DNA of 64,000 bases from NCBI RefSeq assembly GCF_902712855.1, contig NZ_LR743507.1, forward strand, positions 4,388,001 to 4,452,000, in the 5' to 3' direction. Shown here piece by piece: positions 39,835 through 49,170 of this stretch. Both the position numbers and the translations under genes were made by a program. The notes beneath the pieces were generated by a model. It had not been told where the DNA came from and ran no database searches. It was given only the letters and a program-made list of their open reading frames with translations. Numbering within the stretch: position 1 is the first letter of the stretch; each line of letters opens with the position of its first letter. This DNA comes from Variovorax paradoxus. Its GTDB lineage: Bacteria > Pseudomonadota > Gammaproteobacteria > Burkholderiales > Burkholderiaceae_C.

Positions 39835-39891
39835 GGAACGCTCCTGTGAAGGACGGTGGAGGGGGGGAAACGCGAAAGGGAAAAAGTGCGC

Positions 39892-41226
39892 TCAGCGCGC
39901 CGCGGCACGCGTCACGGCATCGATCGATTCGGCAAGGCGCGTGGCGATCAGGCGCAGGTCGTCGCGCGTCGCGATGAAAGGCGGCGCCAGCAGCACGTGG
40001 TCGCCCTGGCGGCCGTCGACGGTGCCGCCGAAGGGATAGCACAGCAGGCCGCGCGACATGGCGTCCTTCTTGAGGACGGCATTGACCTTGAGCGCCGGAT
40101 CGAACGGTGCCTTGCTGGCGCGGTCGGCCACCAGCTCGAGGCCCCAGAAGAAGCCGCGGCCCCGGATGTCGCCTACATGCGGATGCGCGCCCAGCACCTC
40201 GCGCAGCATCGCGCCGAAGGCGACGCCGTCCTCGCGCACCTTGGCGACCAGTCCGTCGCGCCGGATCACCTGCTGCACCGCCAGCGCCGCCGCACAGGCC
40301 ATCGGGTGGCCGAGGTAGGTGTGGCCGTGCTGGAAGAAGCCGCTGCCGCCCGACATCGCCTCGACGATACGGCGCTGCGCCAGCACCGCGCCCACCGGCT
40401 GGTAGCCGCCACCCAGGCCCTTCGCGACAGTCATCAGGTCGGGCACCACGCCCTCCTGCTCGCAGGCGTGCAGCGAGCCGGTGCGCCCCATGCCGCACAT
40501 GACCTCGTCGAGGATCAGGAGCACGCCGTATTTGTCGCACACCGCACGCACCGCCTTGAAGTAGCCGGGCACGGGCGTCAGCACGCCGGCGGTGGCACCG
40601 CCGACGGTCTCGGCCACGAAGGCGATCACGCGGTCCGCGCCCTGCGCGAGGATGGCCGCCTCGAGCTCGGCGGCCAGGCGCAGGCCGTACTGCTCGTCGC
40701 TTTCGCCGTCATGTTGTTCGCGGTACGGGTAGCACGGCGACACGTGCGTGGCGGGCACCAGGATCGGCGCGAAGGGCTCGCGCCGCCACGCGTTGCCGCC
40801 CACCGCCAGAGCGCCCAGCGTGTTGCCGTGATAGCTCTGGCGGCGCGCGATGAAGTGCGTGCGCTGGGGCTGGCCGACTTCCACGAAGTACTGGCGCGCC
40901 ATCTTCAGCGCCGACTCGACCGCCTCGGAACCGCCGCTGACGAGGTAGACGTGGCTCATGCCCTCGGGCGCCGCGCCGACCAGCTCGTCGGCCAGTTGTT
41001 CGGCCACTTCGCTGGTGAAGAAGCTGGTGTGCGCATAGGCCAGCTTGTCGATCTGCGCGTGCATGGCGGCCATGACCTCGGAATGGGCATGGCCGAGCGA
41101 CGACACCGCCGCACCGCCCGACGCGTCGAGGTATTCGCGGCCCTCGGCGTCGCGGATGTACATGCCGTGCGAGCCGGCGGCAACGGGCGGGGTCTGGCGA
41201 AGGTGGCGATGGAAGACGTGCGTCAT
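39892..41226 (-). CDS. Class III PLP-dependent aminotransferase
   Basis: 444 residues from ATG 41,226 (MTHVFHRHLRQTPPVAAG). PLP site patterns: LILDEVMCGMGRTG, then Lys in TVAKGLGGGYQPVGAVL; upstream SGGSEAVESALKMARQY and ARRQSYHGNTLGALA. It moves an amino group from an omega- or amino-acid donor to a keto acid. It is divergent from the RpiR regulator, whose palindromic sites lie between them. It works with the binding protein and racemase genes downstream. Confidence 0.93.
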   Translation of the reverse strand: MTHVFHRHLRQTPPVAAGSHGMYIRDAEGREYLDASGGAAVSSLGHAHSEVMAAMHAQIDKLAYAHTSFFTSEVAEQLADELVGAAPEGMSHVYLVSGGSEAVESALKMARQYFVEVGQPQRTHFIARRQSYHGNTLGALAVGGNAWRREPFAPILVPATHVSPCYPYREQHDGESDEQYGLRLAAELEAAILAQGADRVIAFVAETVGGATAGVLTPVPGYFKAVRAVCDKYGVLLILDEVMCGMGRTGSLHACEQEGVVPDLMTVAKGLGGGYQPVGAVLAQRRIVEAMSGGSGFFQHGHTYLGHPMACAAALAVQQVIRRDGLVAKVREDGVAFGAMLREVLGAHPHVGDIRGRGFFWGLELVADRASKAPFDPALKVNAVLKKDAMSRGLLCYPFGGTVDGRQGDHVLLAPPFIATRDDLRLIATRLAESIDAVTRAAAR

Positions 41227-41326
41227 GGCGATTCGGGCAATTCGTGCGGTTACGGCGGCTGGGGACGGTGCTCGCGGCTCCGGGTCTTGCGGTGCTGGAA
41301 CCAACGTTTCGATCGAATTATTGTTT

Positions 41327-41380
41327 GGAACATTTGTTCCGTCAACTGTCTTTCGAAACCACGTCCGGTACATTTGTTCC
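41327..41380. promoter_or_regulatory. Palindromic operator pair between the aminotransferase and rpiR-type gene
   Basis: GGAACATTTGTTCC (41,327-41,340) is a perfect GGAACA-NN-TGTTCC palindrome, and GGTACATTTGTTCC (41,367-41,380) is the same with one change. The two lie 40 bases apart, about four turns, in the divergent intergenic region. They are probable binding sites for the RpiR-family protein encoded at 41,420. Confidence 0.75.
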
Positions 41381-41419
41381 AGACAGCACCGCAGACATCC
41401 CCCAAGAGAGGCACACGCC

Positions 41420-42286
41420 ATGGGCGCCCGAGACCAGATCCGCCAGCGTTTCAACGACCTGAGCCCTGCGCTGCAGCAGGTGGCGCGCTACGTGCTCGAC
41501 CATCCGAACGAGGTGGTCACCGGCTCGATGCGCAACGTGGGAACGCGCTCGCAGAGCACGCCGGCCACGCTGGTGCGCTTCGCGCAGCACCTGGGTTTCG
41601 AGGGCTGGCCGCAGCTCAAGGAAGCCTTCGCGGCGGACATGGGGCTGGGCAGTGCGACCTACGGCGGGCGCGCCAAGCAACTCGTGGGGCGCGCGAAGGA
41701 CAACGGCCTGGCCGGCGAGATGTTCGAGGTGCAGCGACGCAACCTCGAGGCCACGCACCAGCAAAGCGAGCAGGCGCTGCAGAAGGCCTGCGCGTTGATC
41801 GAGAAGGCGCCGGCCGTGCATGCGGCGGGCTTCAGGGCCTGCTTTCCGATCGCGTTCTCGTTCGTCTACGTGTACCGGATTTTCCGCGCCAGCGTGCACC
41901 TGGTCGACGGCCAGGGCGGATCGCTGGAAATGCAGCAGCGTGCCTTCGCCAAGGGCGACGCGCTGGTGGTCGCCAGCTTCGCGCCCTACTCGCGCGAGGC
42001 GCTGCAGGTGACGCAGGCGGCCAAGGACGCCGGCTGCCGCATCGTGGCCATCACCGACAGCGTGACTTCGCCGCTGTCGCTGCTGGCGGACGAAACGCTG
42101 CTGTTCACGATCAGCAGCCCGTCGTTCTTTCCATCGGTCGCGGCGGGCGTGGCGTTGACCGAGGCGCTGGTCGAGTTGCTTGCCAGCCGCGCGGGCAAGC
42201 CGGTGGTGCGCCGCATCGACCAGGCGGAAGCGCAGCTGTTCGAGTCGGGCGCGTACCTCATGCCGCCGCCGGTGCGCGGCAGCTAA
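41420..42286 (+). CDS. MurR/RpiR family transcriptional regulator
   Basis: 288 residues (MGARDQIRQRFNDLSPALQQVARYVLDHPNEVV). The N-terminal HTH_6 domain is followed by a SIS domain with VHAAGFRACFPIAFSFVYV, then VASFAPYSREALQVTQAAKDAGCRIVAITDS. It binds a phosphorylated sugar or amino-acid metabolite and represses or activates the divergent aminotransferase operon. Its own start lies 40 bases after the second palindrome, so it is probably autoregulated. Confidence 0.92.
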   Translation: MGARDQIRQRFNDLSPALQQVARYVLDHPNEVVTGSMRNVGTRSQSTPATLVRFAQHLGFEGWPQLKEAFAADMGLGSATYGGRAKQLVGRAKDNGLAGEMFEVQRRNLEATHQQSEQALQKACALIEKAPAVHAAGFRACFPIAFSFVYVYRIFRASVHLVDGQGGSLEMQQRAFAKGDALVVASFAPYSREALQVTQAAKDAGCRIVAITDSVTSPLSLLADETLLFTISSPSFFPSVAAGVALTEALVELLASRAGKPVVRRIDQAEAQLFESGAYLMPPPVRGS

Positions 42287-42314
42287 TCAAGCCTGTCGGC
42301 GGGGAACAGGCCGC

Positions 42315-43043
42315 TCAGGCCAGCGTGCGGGTGCGATCGGCGTTCTTGCGCAGGTGCAGCACCAGCAGGTCGCGGTTGGACGTGATGTGCTCGCGCATGA
42401 TGGCCTCGGCTTCGGCGGCGTCGCGCCGGCCCAGCGCCTCGACCAGGCGGGTGTGATCCTCGAAGGCCAGCAGCGCCTGCTCGCGCCGGTAGAGCAGCAT
42501 CGAGGCCTCGCGGTTGTGCGGACGCAGGTTGCTGTCGAAGATGATCGGCAACTGCCGGGCACGGTGCACCGCTTCGGTCAGCCAGCGGTTGTCCGCCAGC
42601 ATCATCAGCTTGTGGTGGAACGCCAGGTTCAGGTCGTGCCAGCACAGCGCGCGGTCGTCGTCCCACTGCTTTTCCTTCAGCACTGCGCGCTGCGCATCCA
42701 GCATGCCCTGCAGGCACTCGTGCGCCTCGCGCTCCAGGCCGTGTTCCGCGATGAGGCGGCAGGCCATCGCCTCGAGGTTGGCCCGCACGCTGAAGGCGTC
42801 GAACACGTCCTTGGCGTTGAAGCGGCGCACCTGAAAACCCTTGTTGGGCACGTACACCAGCAACCCCTCGTCGGCCAGGCGCGCCATCGCGCCGCGCACG
42901 GGCGTGCGCGACACGCCGAGCTCGTTGGCGAGCGTGATCTCCATCAGGTGCGAACCGGGAGAGAAGATGCCGTCGAAGATGCGGTTGCGCAGCGTCTCGG
43001 CCACGGACAACGCGCGTGTCCGGGAGGGATCTGGGGGATTCAT
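42315..43043 (-). CDS. GntR family regulator with FCD domain
   Basis: 242 residues (MNPPDPSRTRALSVAETLRNRIFDGIFSPG). A winged helix (ELGVSRTPVRGAMARLADEGLL) is joined to an FCD all-helical effector domain with histidines in CWHDLNLAFHHKL and REHITSNRD that bind a metal or acid. It is convergent with the RpiR gene. Upstream lies an AT-rich 346-base stretch with a palindrome that may be its operator. The target is unknown. Confidence 0.92.
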   Translation of the reverse strand: MNPPDPSRTRALSVAETLRNRIFDGIFSPGSHLMEITLANELGVSRTPVRGAMARLADEGLLVYVPNKGFQVRRFNAKDVFDAFSVRANLEAMACRLIAEHGLEREAHECLQGMLDAQRAVLKEKQWDDDRALCWHDLNLAFHHKLMMLADNRWLTEAVHRARQLPIIFDSNLRPHNREASMLLYRREQALLAFEDHTRLVEALGRRDAAEAEAIMREHITSNRDLLVLHLRKNADRTRTLA

Positions 43044-43389
43044 CGAGGTCGGAAAACAGGGGTGGCCCGACAGAGGCCGCGGGCGATGGTACGGCGGCGT
43101 ATCGTTACTTCATATACCCAATTTCCGTAAAAATAGGATTAGCGGCAGTTTTTGCAAAAATACGCAAAATTTCCTAACTTACGTTAACAGTTGTCAACTT
43201 TTCGTTGCAAGTCTCCAACGGCATTTTCGAGACCGGCTGAACGCGTCTAAAGCGTGAACGGGCAGTTGCTTGCTGGTCGGAACGGCGCGGCCATCGGCAA
43301 GCGCCGTGTTTTCCAGCCACGGAACCCCGGCCCCGGACCTCGAGTCGAACCGCTGTCGCAGCGCCTTGCCGCGACAGGAGGTAATGACC
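43044..43389. promoter_or_regulatory. AT-rich intergenic region, gntR to SPW gene
   Basis: 346 bases without a gene. It contains a perfect palindrome TTTTTGCAAAAA (43,149-43,160), followed by TACGCAAAA, and a GTTAAC / GTCAAC pair near 43,184-43,199. It should hold divergent promoters for the GntR-type and SPW genes. No RNA structure was recognised. Confidence 0.5.
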
Positions 43390-43755
43390 ATGAAGCAAGT
43401 GAAGCACTGGCAAGACCCCGTCAACGCCGTCGCCGGCGCCTGGCTGATCGTCTCGCCCTGGGTCCTGGGCTTTTCGGACATGACACCCGCCATGTGGGCC
43501 ATGGTGGCCACCGGTATCGTGCTCGGTGCGGTGGCGCTGGGTGCGACCTTCGTGCCTCGACAGTGGGAAGAATGGACCGAGGTGGCACTTGCCGCGTGGC
43601 TCGCGGTCTCTCCGTGGGTCGCCGGCTTCCGTGGCGTCGAAGCGGCGCTGGTCAACGCGGTGCTCGTGGCCGCGGTGATCCTGGTGCTCGCGCTGTGGGT
43701 GCTGGTGACCGACAAGGACTATCTGGGCCACGCGATCGATCGTCCGGCGCATTGA
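43390..43755 (+). CDS. SPW repeat protein (membrane)
   Basis: 121 residues from ATG 43,390, chosen because AGGAGGT ends seven bases before it; an ATG at 43,384 is too close to that ribosome site. Two SPW repeats are visible: AWLIVSPWVLGFSDM and AWLAVSPWVAGFRG, each within a pair of membrane helices. SPW proteins are integral membrane proteins of unknown role, often stress-linked. It is convergent with the NodT gene, separated by a hairpin. Confidence 0.9.
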   Translation: MKQVKHWQDPVNAVAGAWLIVSPWVLGFSDMTPAMWAMVATGIVLGAVALGATFVPRQWEEWTEVALAAWLAVSPWVAGFRGVEAALVNAVLVAAVILVLALWVLVTDKDYLGHAIDRPAH

Positions 43756-43809
43756 CCACCGGTGCGCCGTGACACCAGAAGGCCGGGGCGCCGCGCGCCC
43801 GGGCCGAAA

Positions 43810-43831
43810 GGATGAGCCCCGCGGCTCATCC
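43810..43831. terminator. Hairpin between convergent genes
   Basis: GGATGAGCC (43,810-43,818) and GGCTCATCC (43,823-43,831) form a perfect nine-base stem with a four-base loop (CCGC). It lies between the convergent SPW and NodT genes and probably ends transcription from both sides, though there is no U-run. Confidence 0.6.
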
Positions 43832-43845
43832 GCAAGATCAGCCGA

Positions 43846-45315
43846 TCACTGCGTGCGGGGTGCGGTGGCCTGGTCCGCGTTCGATGCTGCCCCCATCCAC
43901 CCCGCCTGCCAGCCACCGCCCATCGCCTGGATCAGGGCGATGGCGGTGGTCTGGCGATTCACCTGCAGCTGCACCAGCGTGCGCCGCGCGTTGAGCGCTG
44001 CGGCCTGCGCCGTAACCACGTCGGTGTAGCTCACCTGCGCCGCGCGGTAGCGATTCAGCAGTTGCTGCTCGGTCTTGTCCGCCGCGAGAGAGGCTTCGCG
44101 GCGCAGCCCTTCCTGCTCGGCCAGCGCGGCGCTCGCAGTGAGTTGGTCTTCTACGGCCTGGAAGGCGGTAAGCACCGTCTGGCGATAGCGCGCCACGCTC
44201 GACTCGTAGCCAGCTTTGGCGGAGTCGACGTTGGCGGCGATGGCTCCCGCGTCGAACACCACCTGCGCCACCGAGAAGCCCAGCGACCACAGCGAGTTCG
44301 CCGAGCCGAACAGGTCCTTCACCCGGCTGGCATTGCTGCCGACCGAGGCCGTGAGGTTGATGTTGGGGAAATACGCCGCGCGGGCAATGCCGATCTGCGC
44401 GTTCGCCGAGGCCACGGTGCGCTCGGCGGCAGCGATGTCGGGCCGGCGCTGCAGCAATGTCGACGGCACGCCCAGCGGAACGCCTGGCACCACCGGTGTC
44501 CACTTCGCCGCCTGCAGACTGAAGTCGGCCGGTGCCACGCCCAGCAGCGTGGCAATGGCGTGCTCGTAGGTGGTGCGCGTGCGCTGCAGCCCCACCCGCT
44601 CGGCCTTGGCATTCACGAGCTGGGTCTGCGCCTGCAGCACGTCGGTCTGCGCCGAGATGCCCGCCGCGTAGCGGTTGCTGGTGATCTCGAAGGCGCGCTG
44701 GTAGCCCTGGATGGTTTCGTCGAGCAGCACGATCTCGGCGTCGGCCTCGCGCAGCGAGAAATAGTTGATGGCCAGGTCGCCGATGGCCGACAGGCGCGCA
44801 GCGGCCAGGTCGGCCTCGCTGGCCTGCGCGCTGGCCTGTGCGCTGCTCACCGCTTCGCGCAGGCGGCCCCACACGTCGGGCGTCCAGCTCGCGCCGAGCG
44901 TGGCGCCGAAGGCATTCGACGGATTGGCGCTTGCATTGCCGCCCACGGTGCCCGTGCGCTTGCCCGAACCGTCGAGCGACACCGAAGGGAACAGCGCCGC
45001 GCGTTCGCCGCGCACGAGCGCCTGGGCCTGCGTGTAGTTGGCCACCGCAGCGGCGATGTTCTGGTTCGACACCTGCACGCGGCCGGCCAGTTCGTCGAGC
45101 GTGGCGTCGCCGAACAGCTTCCACCATTCGCCGCGGTCCAGCGCGTCGGCCGGCGCAGCCGGCAGCCAACCCTCGGCAGTCTTCTGTTCCTTCCAGCCGG
45201 CGGAGGCGGCGGTCGCGGGTTGCTCGTAGCGCGGACCGACGGCGCAGCCCGCAAGGGCAGCCGCCAGCGCCAGTGCCGAAAGCGAAAAACGGGAAGTGGA
45301 AAGCAGTGCGTTCAT
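43846..45315 (-). CDS. NodT family outer membrane efflux lipoprotein
   Basis: 489 residues from ATG 45,315. A lipoprotein signal ends in ALAAALAGC. Two outer membrane efflux (TolC-like) domains follow, with the QAQALVRGERAALFPSVS and ASANAQIGIARAAYFPNINLTAS repeats. It forms the outer channel for the RND pump encoded just upstream. Its ATG is 14 bases after the MdtC stop, so it is in the operon. Many homologues carry the same linkage. Confidence 0.94.
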   Translation of the reverse strand: MNALLSTSRFSLSALALAAALAGCAVGPRYEQPATAASAGWKEQKTAEGWLPAAPADALDRGEWWKLFGDATLDELAGRVQVSNQNIAAAVANYTQAQALVRGERAALFPSVSLDGSGKRTGTVGGNASANPSNAFGATLGASWTPDVWGRLREAVSSAQASAQASEADLAAARLSAIGDLAINYFSLREADAEIVLLDETIQGYQRAFEITSNRYAAGISAQTDVLQAQTQLVNAKAERVGLQRTRTTYEHAIATLLGVAPADFSLQAAKWTPVVPGVPLGVPSTLLQRRPDIAAAERTVASANAQIGIARAAYFPNINLTASVGSNASRVKDLFGSANSLWSLGFSVAQVVFDAGAIAANVDSAKAGYESSVARYRQTVLTAFQAVEDQLTASAALAEQEGLRREASLAADKTEQQLLNRYRAAQVSYTDVVTAQAAALNARRTLVQLQVNRQTTAIALIQAMGGGWQAGWMGAASNADQATAPRTQ

Positions 45316-45328
45316 GGCAGTGTGGTTC

Positions 45329-48300
45329 TCAGACGGGCGTTGCACGGCTCAGTTCGTGTTCGTTCTTGCCTCGGCGGCGCAGCTTGTCGAGCAGCAGGTA
45401 GACCACCGGCGTGGTCAGCAGCGTGAGCAGCTGGCTCGCGATCAGGCCGCCGATGATGGCCACGCCCAGAGGCCGGCGCAGTTCGGCACCCTCGCCGAAG
45501 CCGATGGCCAGCGGCAGCGCACCCAGCGCGGCGGCCAGCGTGGTCATCAGGATCGGGCGGAAGCGCAGCAGGCAGGCCTCGCGCACCGCCTCCAGCGGCG
45601 TGAGCCCGCGCGAGCGCTCGGCCTCCAGCGCGAAGTCGATGATCAGGATGGCGTTCTTCTTCACGATGCCGATCAGCAGGAACACGCCGATCAGCGCGAT
45701 GATGGAGAACTCCATGCGGAACATCAGCAGTGCCAGCACCGCGCCCACGCCGGCCGACGGCAGCGTCGACAGCACCGTGATCGGATGCACCAGGCTCTCG
45801 TACAGGATGCCAAGCACGATGTAGATCACCACCAGCGCCGCCAGGATCAGCATGAGCTGCTGGCTCTGCGACTGCTGGGCGCTGGCCGCCGTGCCGGCGA
45901 ACGCACCGCGCACGTTGGTCGGCATGGCGATGTTGGCCTCGGCCTTGGCGATGGCCTCGCGTGCGTCCCCGAGGTTCGCGCCCTCGGCCAGGTTGAACGA
46001 GATGGTCGTGGCCAGTTCGCCGTCTTCATGACTCACCGAGGTGGCCACCGACTGTTCCTCGAACTTCGCCACCGCCGACAGCGGCACCAGGTTGGTGGCC
46101 GTGTTGCTCAGCACGTTGCCCGACGAGGCATTGCGCAGCGCGGGGTTGGCGGACACGGGCACCGCGGTGCTGGCGGCGCTCGAACTGGCGGTCGAGGACG
46201 ACGATGTCGAAGCCGTCGCGGCCGATGCCGCCACCTGCATAGTCACCGTCTGCCCGGCCACCACCGAGGTCTTGGTGGCCGGCACGTAGATGTCGCGCAG
46301 CGAGTTCGGGCTGCGCGTGTAGCGCGGCGCCCACTCCATCACCACGTGGTACTGGTTCAGCTCGGTGTAGATGGTGGCCACCTGCCGCTGGCCGAAGGCG
46401 TTGTACAGCGCGTTGTCGATGGAGGTCGAGGTCAGGCCGAGCCGGCGCGCGCTGTCGGGGTCGACCTTGGCCACCGTCTCCACGCCATTCTGATCCTGGT
46501 CGGTGTCGATGTCGGTCAGCACCGGCTGCAGCTTCAGTTCGTCGGACAGCTTCAGCGCCCAGGTCCGCAGGTCGGTCAGGCTGTCGCTCTTGAGCGTGTA
46601 CTGGTAGGTGGAATTGCTCGAGCGGCCGCCCGAGCGCACGTCCTGCACCGTACCCAGGAAAACGCGCAGGCCGGTCACCTCGGCCAGTTGCGGCCGCAGC
46701 CGCGCGATGACGGCCATGCCGCTGTCCTTGCGCTGGCTGGCCGGCTTCAGGTTGACGAACATGAAGCCGCCGCCTGCCCGGCCGGCGCCGGTGAAGCCCA
46801 CCACCGTGTCGACCGCCTCGTCCTTGCGGATGATGTCGACAACCTGTCGCAGCTTGGCGGCCAGCGCCTGGGACGAAATGCTCTGGTCGGCGCGCAGGCC
46901 GCCGTTGAGCTGCCCGCTGTCCTGCTGCGGGAAGAAGCCCTTGGGCGCGGCGCTGAACAGGTACACGTTCAGCCCGACCACCGCCACCAGGATCAGCATG
47001 ACCAGGCCCTTGCTGTCGAGCGCCCAGTCGAGGCTGGTCTCGTAGCGCTTGAGCACCCAGTCGTAGCTGCGCGCGGCCATGCGCCCGAACCTGCCCTGCG
47101 GCTTGTCCTTGTCGTGTTCGCCGCCACGCTTGAGCATCCAGGCGCACATCATGGGCGTGGTGGTCAGCGAGATGACGAGCGAGATCAGCACCGCCGCCGA
47201 CAAGGTCACCGCGAACTCACGGAACAGCCGCCCCACCTGCCCGCCCATGAACAGCAGCGGAATGAACACCGCCACCAGCGACACGCTGATCGACAGCACC
47301 GTGAAGCCCACTTCCTTCGCGCCGAGCAGCGCCGCCTTCATGCGCGTCATGCCCGACTCGATGTGCCGGCTGGTGTTCTCGAGAACCACGATGGCGTCGT
47401 CCACCACGAAGCCCGTGGCCACGGTGAGCGCCATCAGGCTCAGGTTGTTGAGGCTGAAGCCCAGCAGGTACATCACCCCGAAAGTGCCCAGCAGCGCCGC
47501 CACCGTGGCCACCGCCGGCACGATGGTCGCGCGCACGCTGCGCAGGAACAGGCTGACCACCAGCACCACCAGAATCACCGAGATGACCAGCGTGAGCTCG
47601 ACCTCGCGCAGCGAACCGCGGATGGAGTTCGTGCTGTCCGACGCCACCTGCAGCGTGACGTCTGGCGGCAGTTGCGCCTGCAGTTCGGGCAGCAGCGCGC
47701 GCACGCTGTCGACGGTCTCGATGATGTTGGCCGAAGGCTGCCGCGTGATCAGCACGATGATCGCGGGCTCGCCGTTGAACAGGCCCAGCGTGCGCGTGTC
47801 CTCCACGCCGTCGAGCACTTCGGCCACGTCCTGCAGCCGCACCGCCGCGCCATTGCGCCAGGCGATGACCATCGAGGCGTAGTCGCTCGCACGCAGCGCC
47901 GGCGTCTGCGTGTAGATCTGCAGCTTGCGGCCGTCGCCCTGCACCGTACCCTTGGGCCGGTTGGCGTTGGAAGCCTGGATCGCCGCGCGCACGTCGTCGG
48001 TGCTGATGCCGTAGCGGTTGAGCGCGAACGGCAACAGCTCGATGCGCACCGCCGGCAGCGAGCCACCGCCGATTTCCACGTCGCCCACCCCGTCCACCTG
48101 CGACAGGCGCTGGCTGACGATGTTCGACACCGCGTCGTAGATCTGGCCGGGGGTCTTGGTCTTGGACGTGAGGGCCAGGATGATGACCGGCGACGCCGCC
48201 GGGTTGGCCTTGCGGTAGGTCGGGTTGCTGCGGAGCGTGGCGGGCAGGTCCACGCGGCTGGCGTTGATCGCGGCCTGCACTTCCCTCGCGGCACCGTCGA

Positions 48301-48601
48301 TGTTGCGGTTGAGGTCGAACTGCAGCGTGACCCGGGCGGAGCCGACGGAGCTGGTGGACGTCATTTCGTTGACGCCTGCGATGGTGCCGAGGTGGCGCTC
48401 CAGCGGGGTTGCGACGCTGGTGGCCATCGTTTCCGGGCTTGCGCCGGGGATCGAGGCTCTGACCGAGATGACGGGGTAGTCGACCTGGGGGAGCGGGGAG
48501 ACCGGGAGGACGAAGAATGCGGCTATGCCGGCGAGGGCTACGCCTATGGTTAGCAGTACTGTGCCTATGGGGCGGCGGACGAAGGGTCTGGAGAGGTTCA
48601 T
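45329..48601 (-). CDS. mdtC: RND efflux permease, MdtC/MuxC type
   Basis: 1,090 residues. The N-terminal pattern VRRPIGTVLLTIGVALAGIAAFFVLPVSPLPQVDYP and RND motifs through 12 membrane helices are present, with an AGRAGGGFMFVNLKP region and the C-terminal VGIVKKNAILI helix. It extrudes drugs using proton flow and forms a mixed trimer with MdtB. A Ser/Ala/Thr-rich insert (ATASTSSSSTASSSAAST) of low complexity near residues 795-815 in the periplasmic part is unusual. About 1 kb of repeats separates it from mdtB. Confidence 0.94.
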   Translation of the reverse strand: MNLSRPFVRRPIGTVLLTIGVALAGIAAFFVLPVSPLPQVDYPVISVRASIPGASPETMATSVATPLERHLGTIAGVNEMTSTSSVGSARVTLQFDLNRNIDGAAREVQAAINASRVDLPATLRSNPTYRKANPAASPVIILALTSKTKTPGQIYDAVSNIVSQRLSQVDGVGDVEIGGGSLPAVRIELLPFALNRYGISTDDVRAAIQASNANRPKGTVQGDGRKLQIYTQTPALRASDYASMVIAWRNGAAVRLQDVAEVLDGVEDTRTLGLFNGEPAIIVLITRQPSANIIETVDSVRALLPELQAQLPPDVTLQVASDSTNSIRGSLREVELTLVISVILVVLVVSLFLRSVRATIVPAVATVAALLGTFGVMYLLGFSLNNLSLMALTVATGFVVDDAIVVLENTSRHIESGMTRMKAALLGAKEVGFTVLSISVSLVAVFIPLLFMGGQVGRLFREFAVTLSAAVLISLVISLTTTPMMCAWMLKRGGEHDKDKPQGRFGRMAARSYDWVLKRYETSLDWALDSKGLVMLILVAVVGLNVYLFSAAPKGFFPQQDSGQLNGGLRADQSISSQALAAKLRQVVDIIRKDEAVDTVVGFTGAGRAGGGFMFVNLKPASQRKDSGMAVIARLRPQLAEVTGLRVFLGTVQDVRSGGRSSNSTYQYTLKSDSLTDLRTWALKLSDELKLQPVLTDIDTDQDQNGVETVAKVDPDSARRLGLTSTSIDNALYNAFGQRQVATIYTELNQYHVVMEWAPRYTRSPNSLRDIYVPATKTSVVAGQTVTMQVAASAATASTSSSSTASSSAASTAVPVSANPALRNASSGNVLSNTATNLVPLSAVAKFEEQSVATSVSHEDGELATTISFNLAEGANLGDAREAIAKAEANIAMPTNVRGAFAGTAASAQQSQSQQLMLILAALVVIYIVLGILYESLVHPITVLSTLPSAGVGAVLALLMFRMEFSIIALIGVFLLIGIVKKNAILIIDFALEAERSRGLTPLEAVREACLLRFRPILMTTLAAALGALPLAIGFGEGAELRRPLGVAIIGGLIASQLLTLLTTPVVYLLLDKLRRRGKNEHELSRATPV

Positions 48602-48611
48602 TGCTGCGCTC

Positions 48612-48728
48612 CTTGCGGAGGGCAGAGATCTGGTCTCGGCTTTTGCGCTGCTTGCTTAGGGCAGAGATCTGGTCTTGGCTTTTGCTTTCCTTGCGGAGGG
48701 CAGAGGCCGGGTCTCGGCCCGGCGGCCG
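48612..48728. repeat. Three 39-base tandem repeats
   Basis: Units start at 48,612, 48,651 and 48,690, exactly 39 bases apart, each with a CTTGC(G/T)(G/T) start and a GGGCAGAG core. The third unit runs into the inverted-repeat block. They directly follow the MdtC start in the intergenic region. Confidence 0.7.
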
Positions 48729-48986
48729 ACCTGCTTTCTTTTGCTTCGCCAAAAGAAAGTAGGCAAAGAAAAGGCGACCCCACTGTCTGCGACCCCTTCG
48801 CTGCGCTACGGGGCAACCTGCGGTGCTCGCTTTTCGCGGGGTCCGCAGAACTCGCTTCGCTCAAACAGCTGCGGCCCTGATCCGCGAAACACTGCGCTCC
48901 TCGGCGCAGCCAGAGGGGGTGGGAGCGGGAACAACACAGGCCTTTGCTTCGCTCGGCCACCGATGCCCAGCAGGCGCGCAGCGCCC

Positions 48987-49170
48987 GCTGGGCTTGCTGG
49001 GCTTGCTGTGCCTGCTGTGCCTGCTGTGCTTGCACGGCTTGCACGGCTTGCACGGCTTGCACGGCTTGCAGTGTGTGCTGTGCCTGCTGCGTGTGCTGTA
49101 GCTGGTGTGCCCGCCGTGCCTGCCGCATCTGCGATGCCTGTTGCATCTGTCGTGCGTGTTGCGCGTACGG
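48987..49170. repeat. Degenerate nonamer tandem array
   Basis: About twenty nine-base units read GCTGGGCTT, GCTGTGCCT, GCACGGCTT and variants; four successive GCACGGCTT copies are exact. It lies between the two inverted copies. Units drift toward the right end. No spacers exist, so it is not a CRISPR array; it resembles a minisatellite. Confidence 0.75.

Noticed and set aside
48987..49170. CRISPR-like array
   Set aside because: The repeats are nine bases without spacers and drift in sequence; there are no cas genes.
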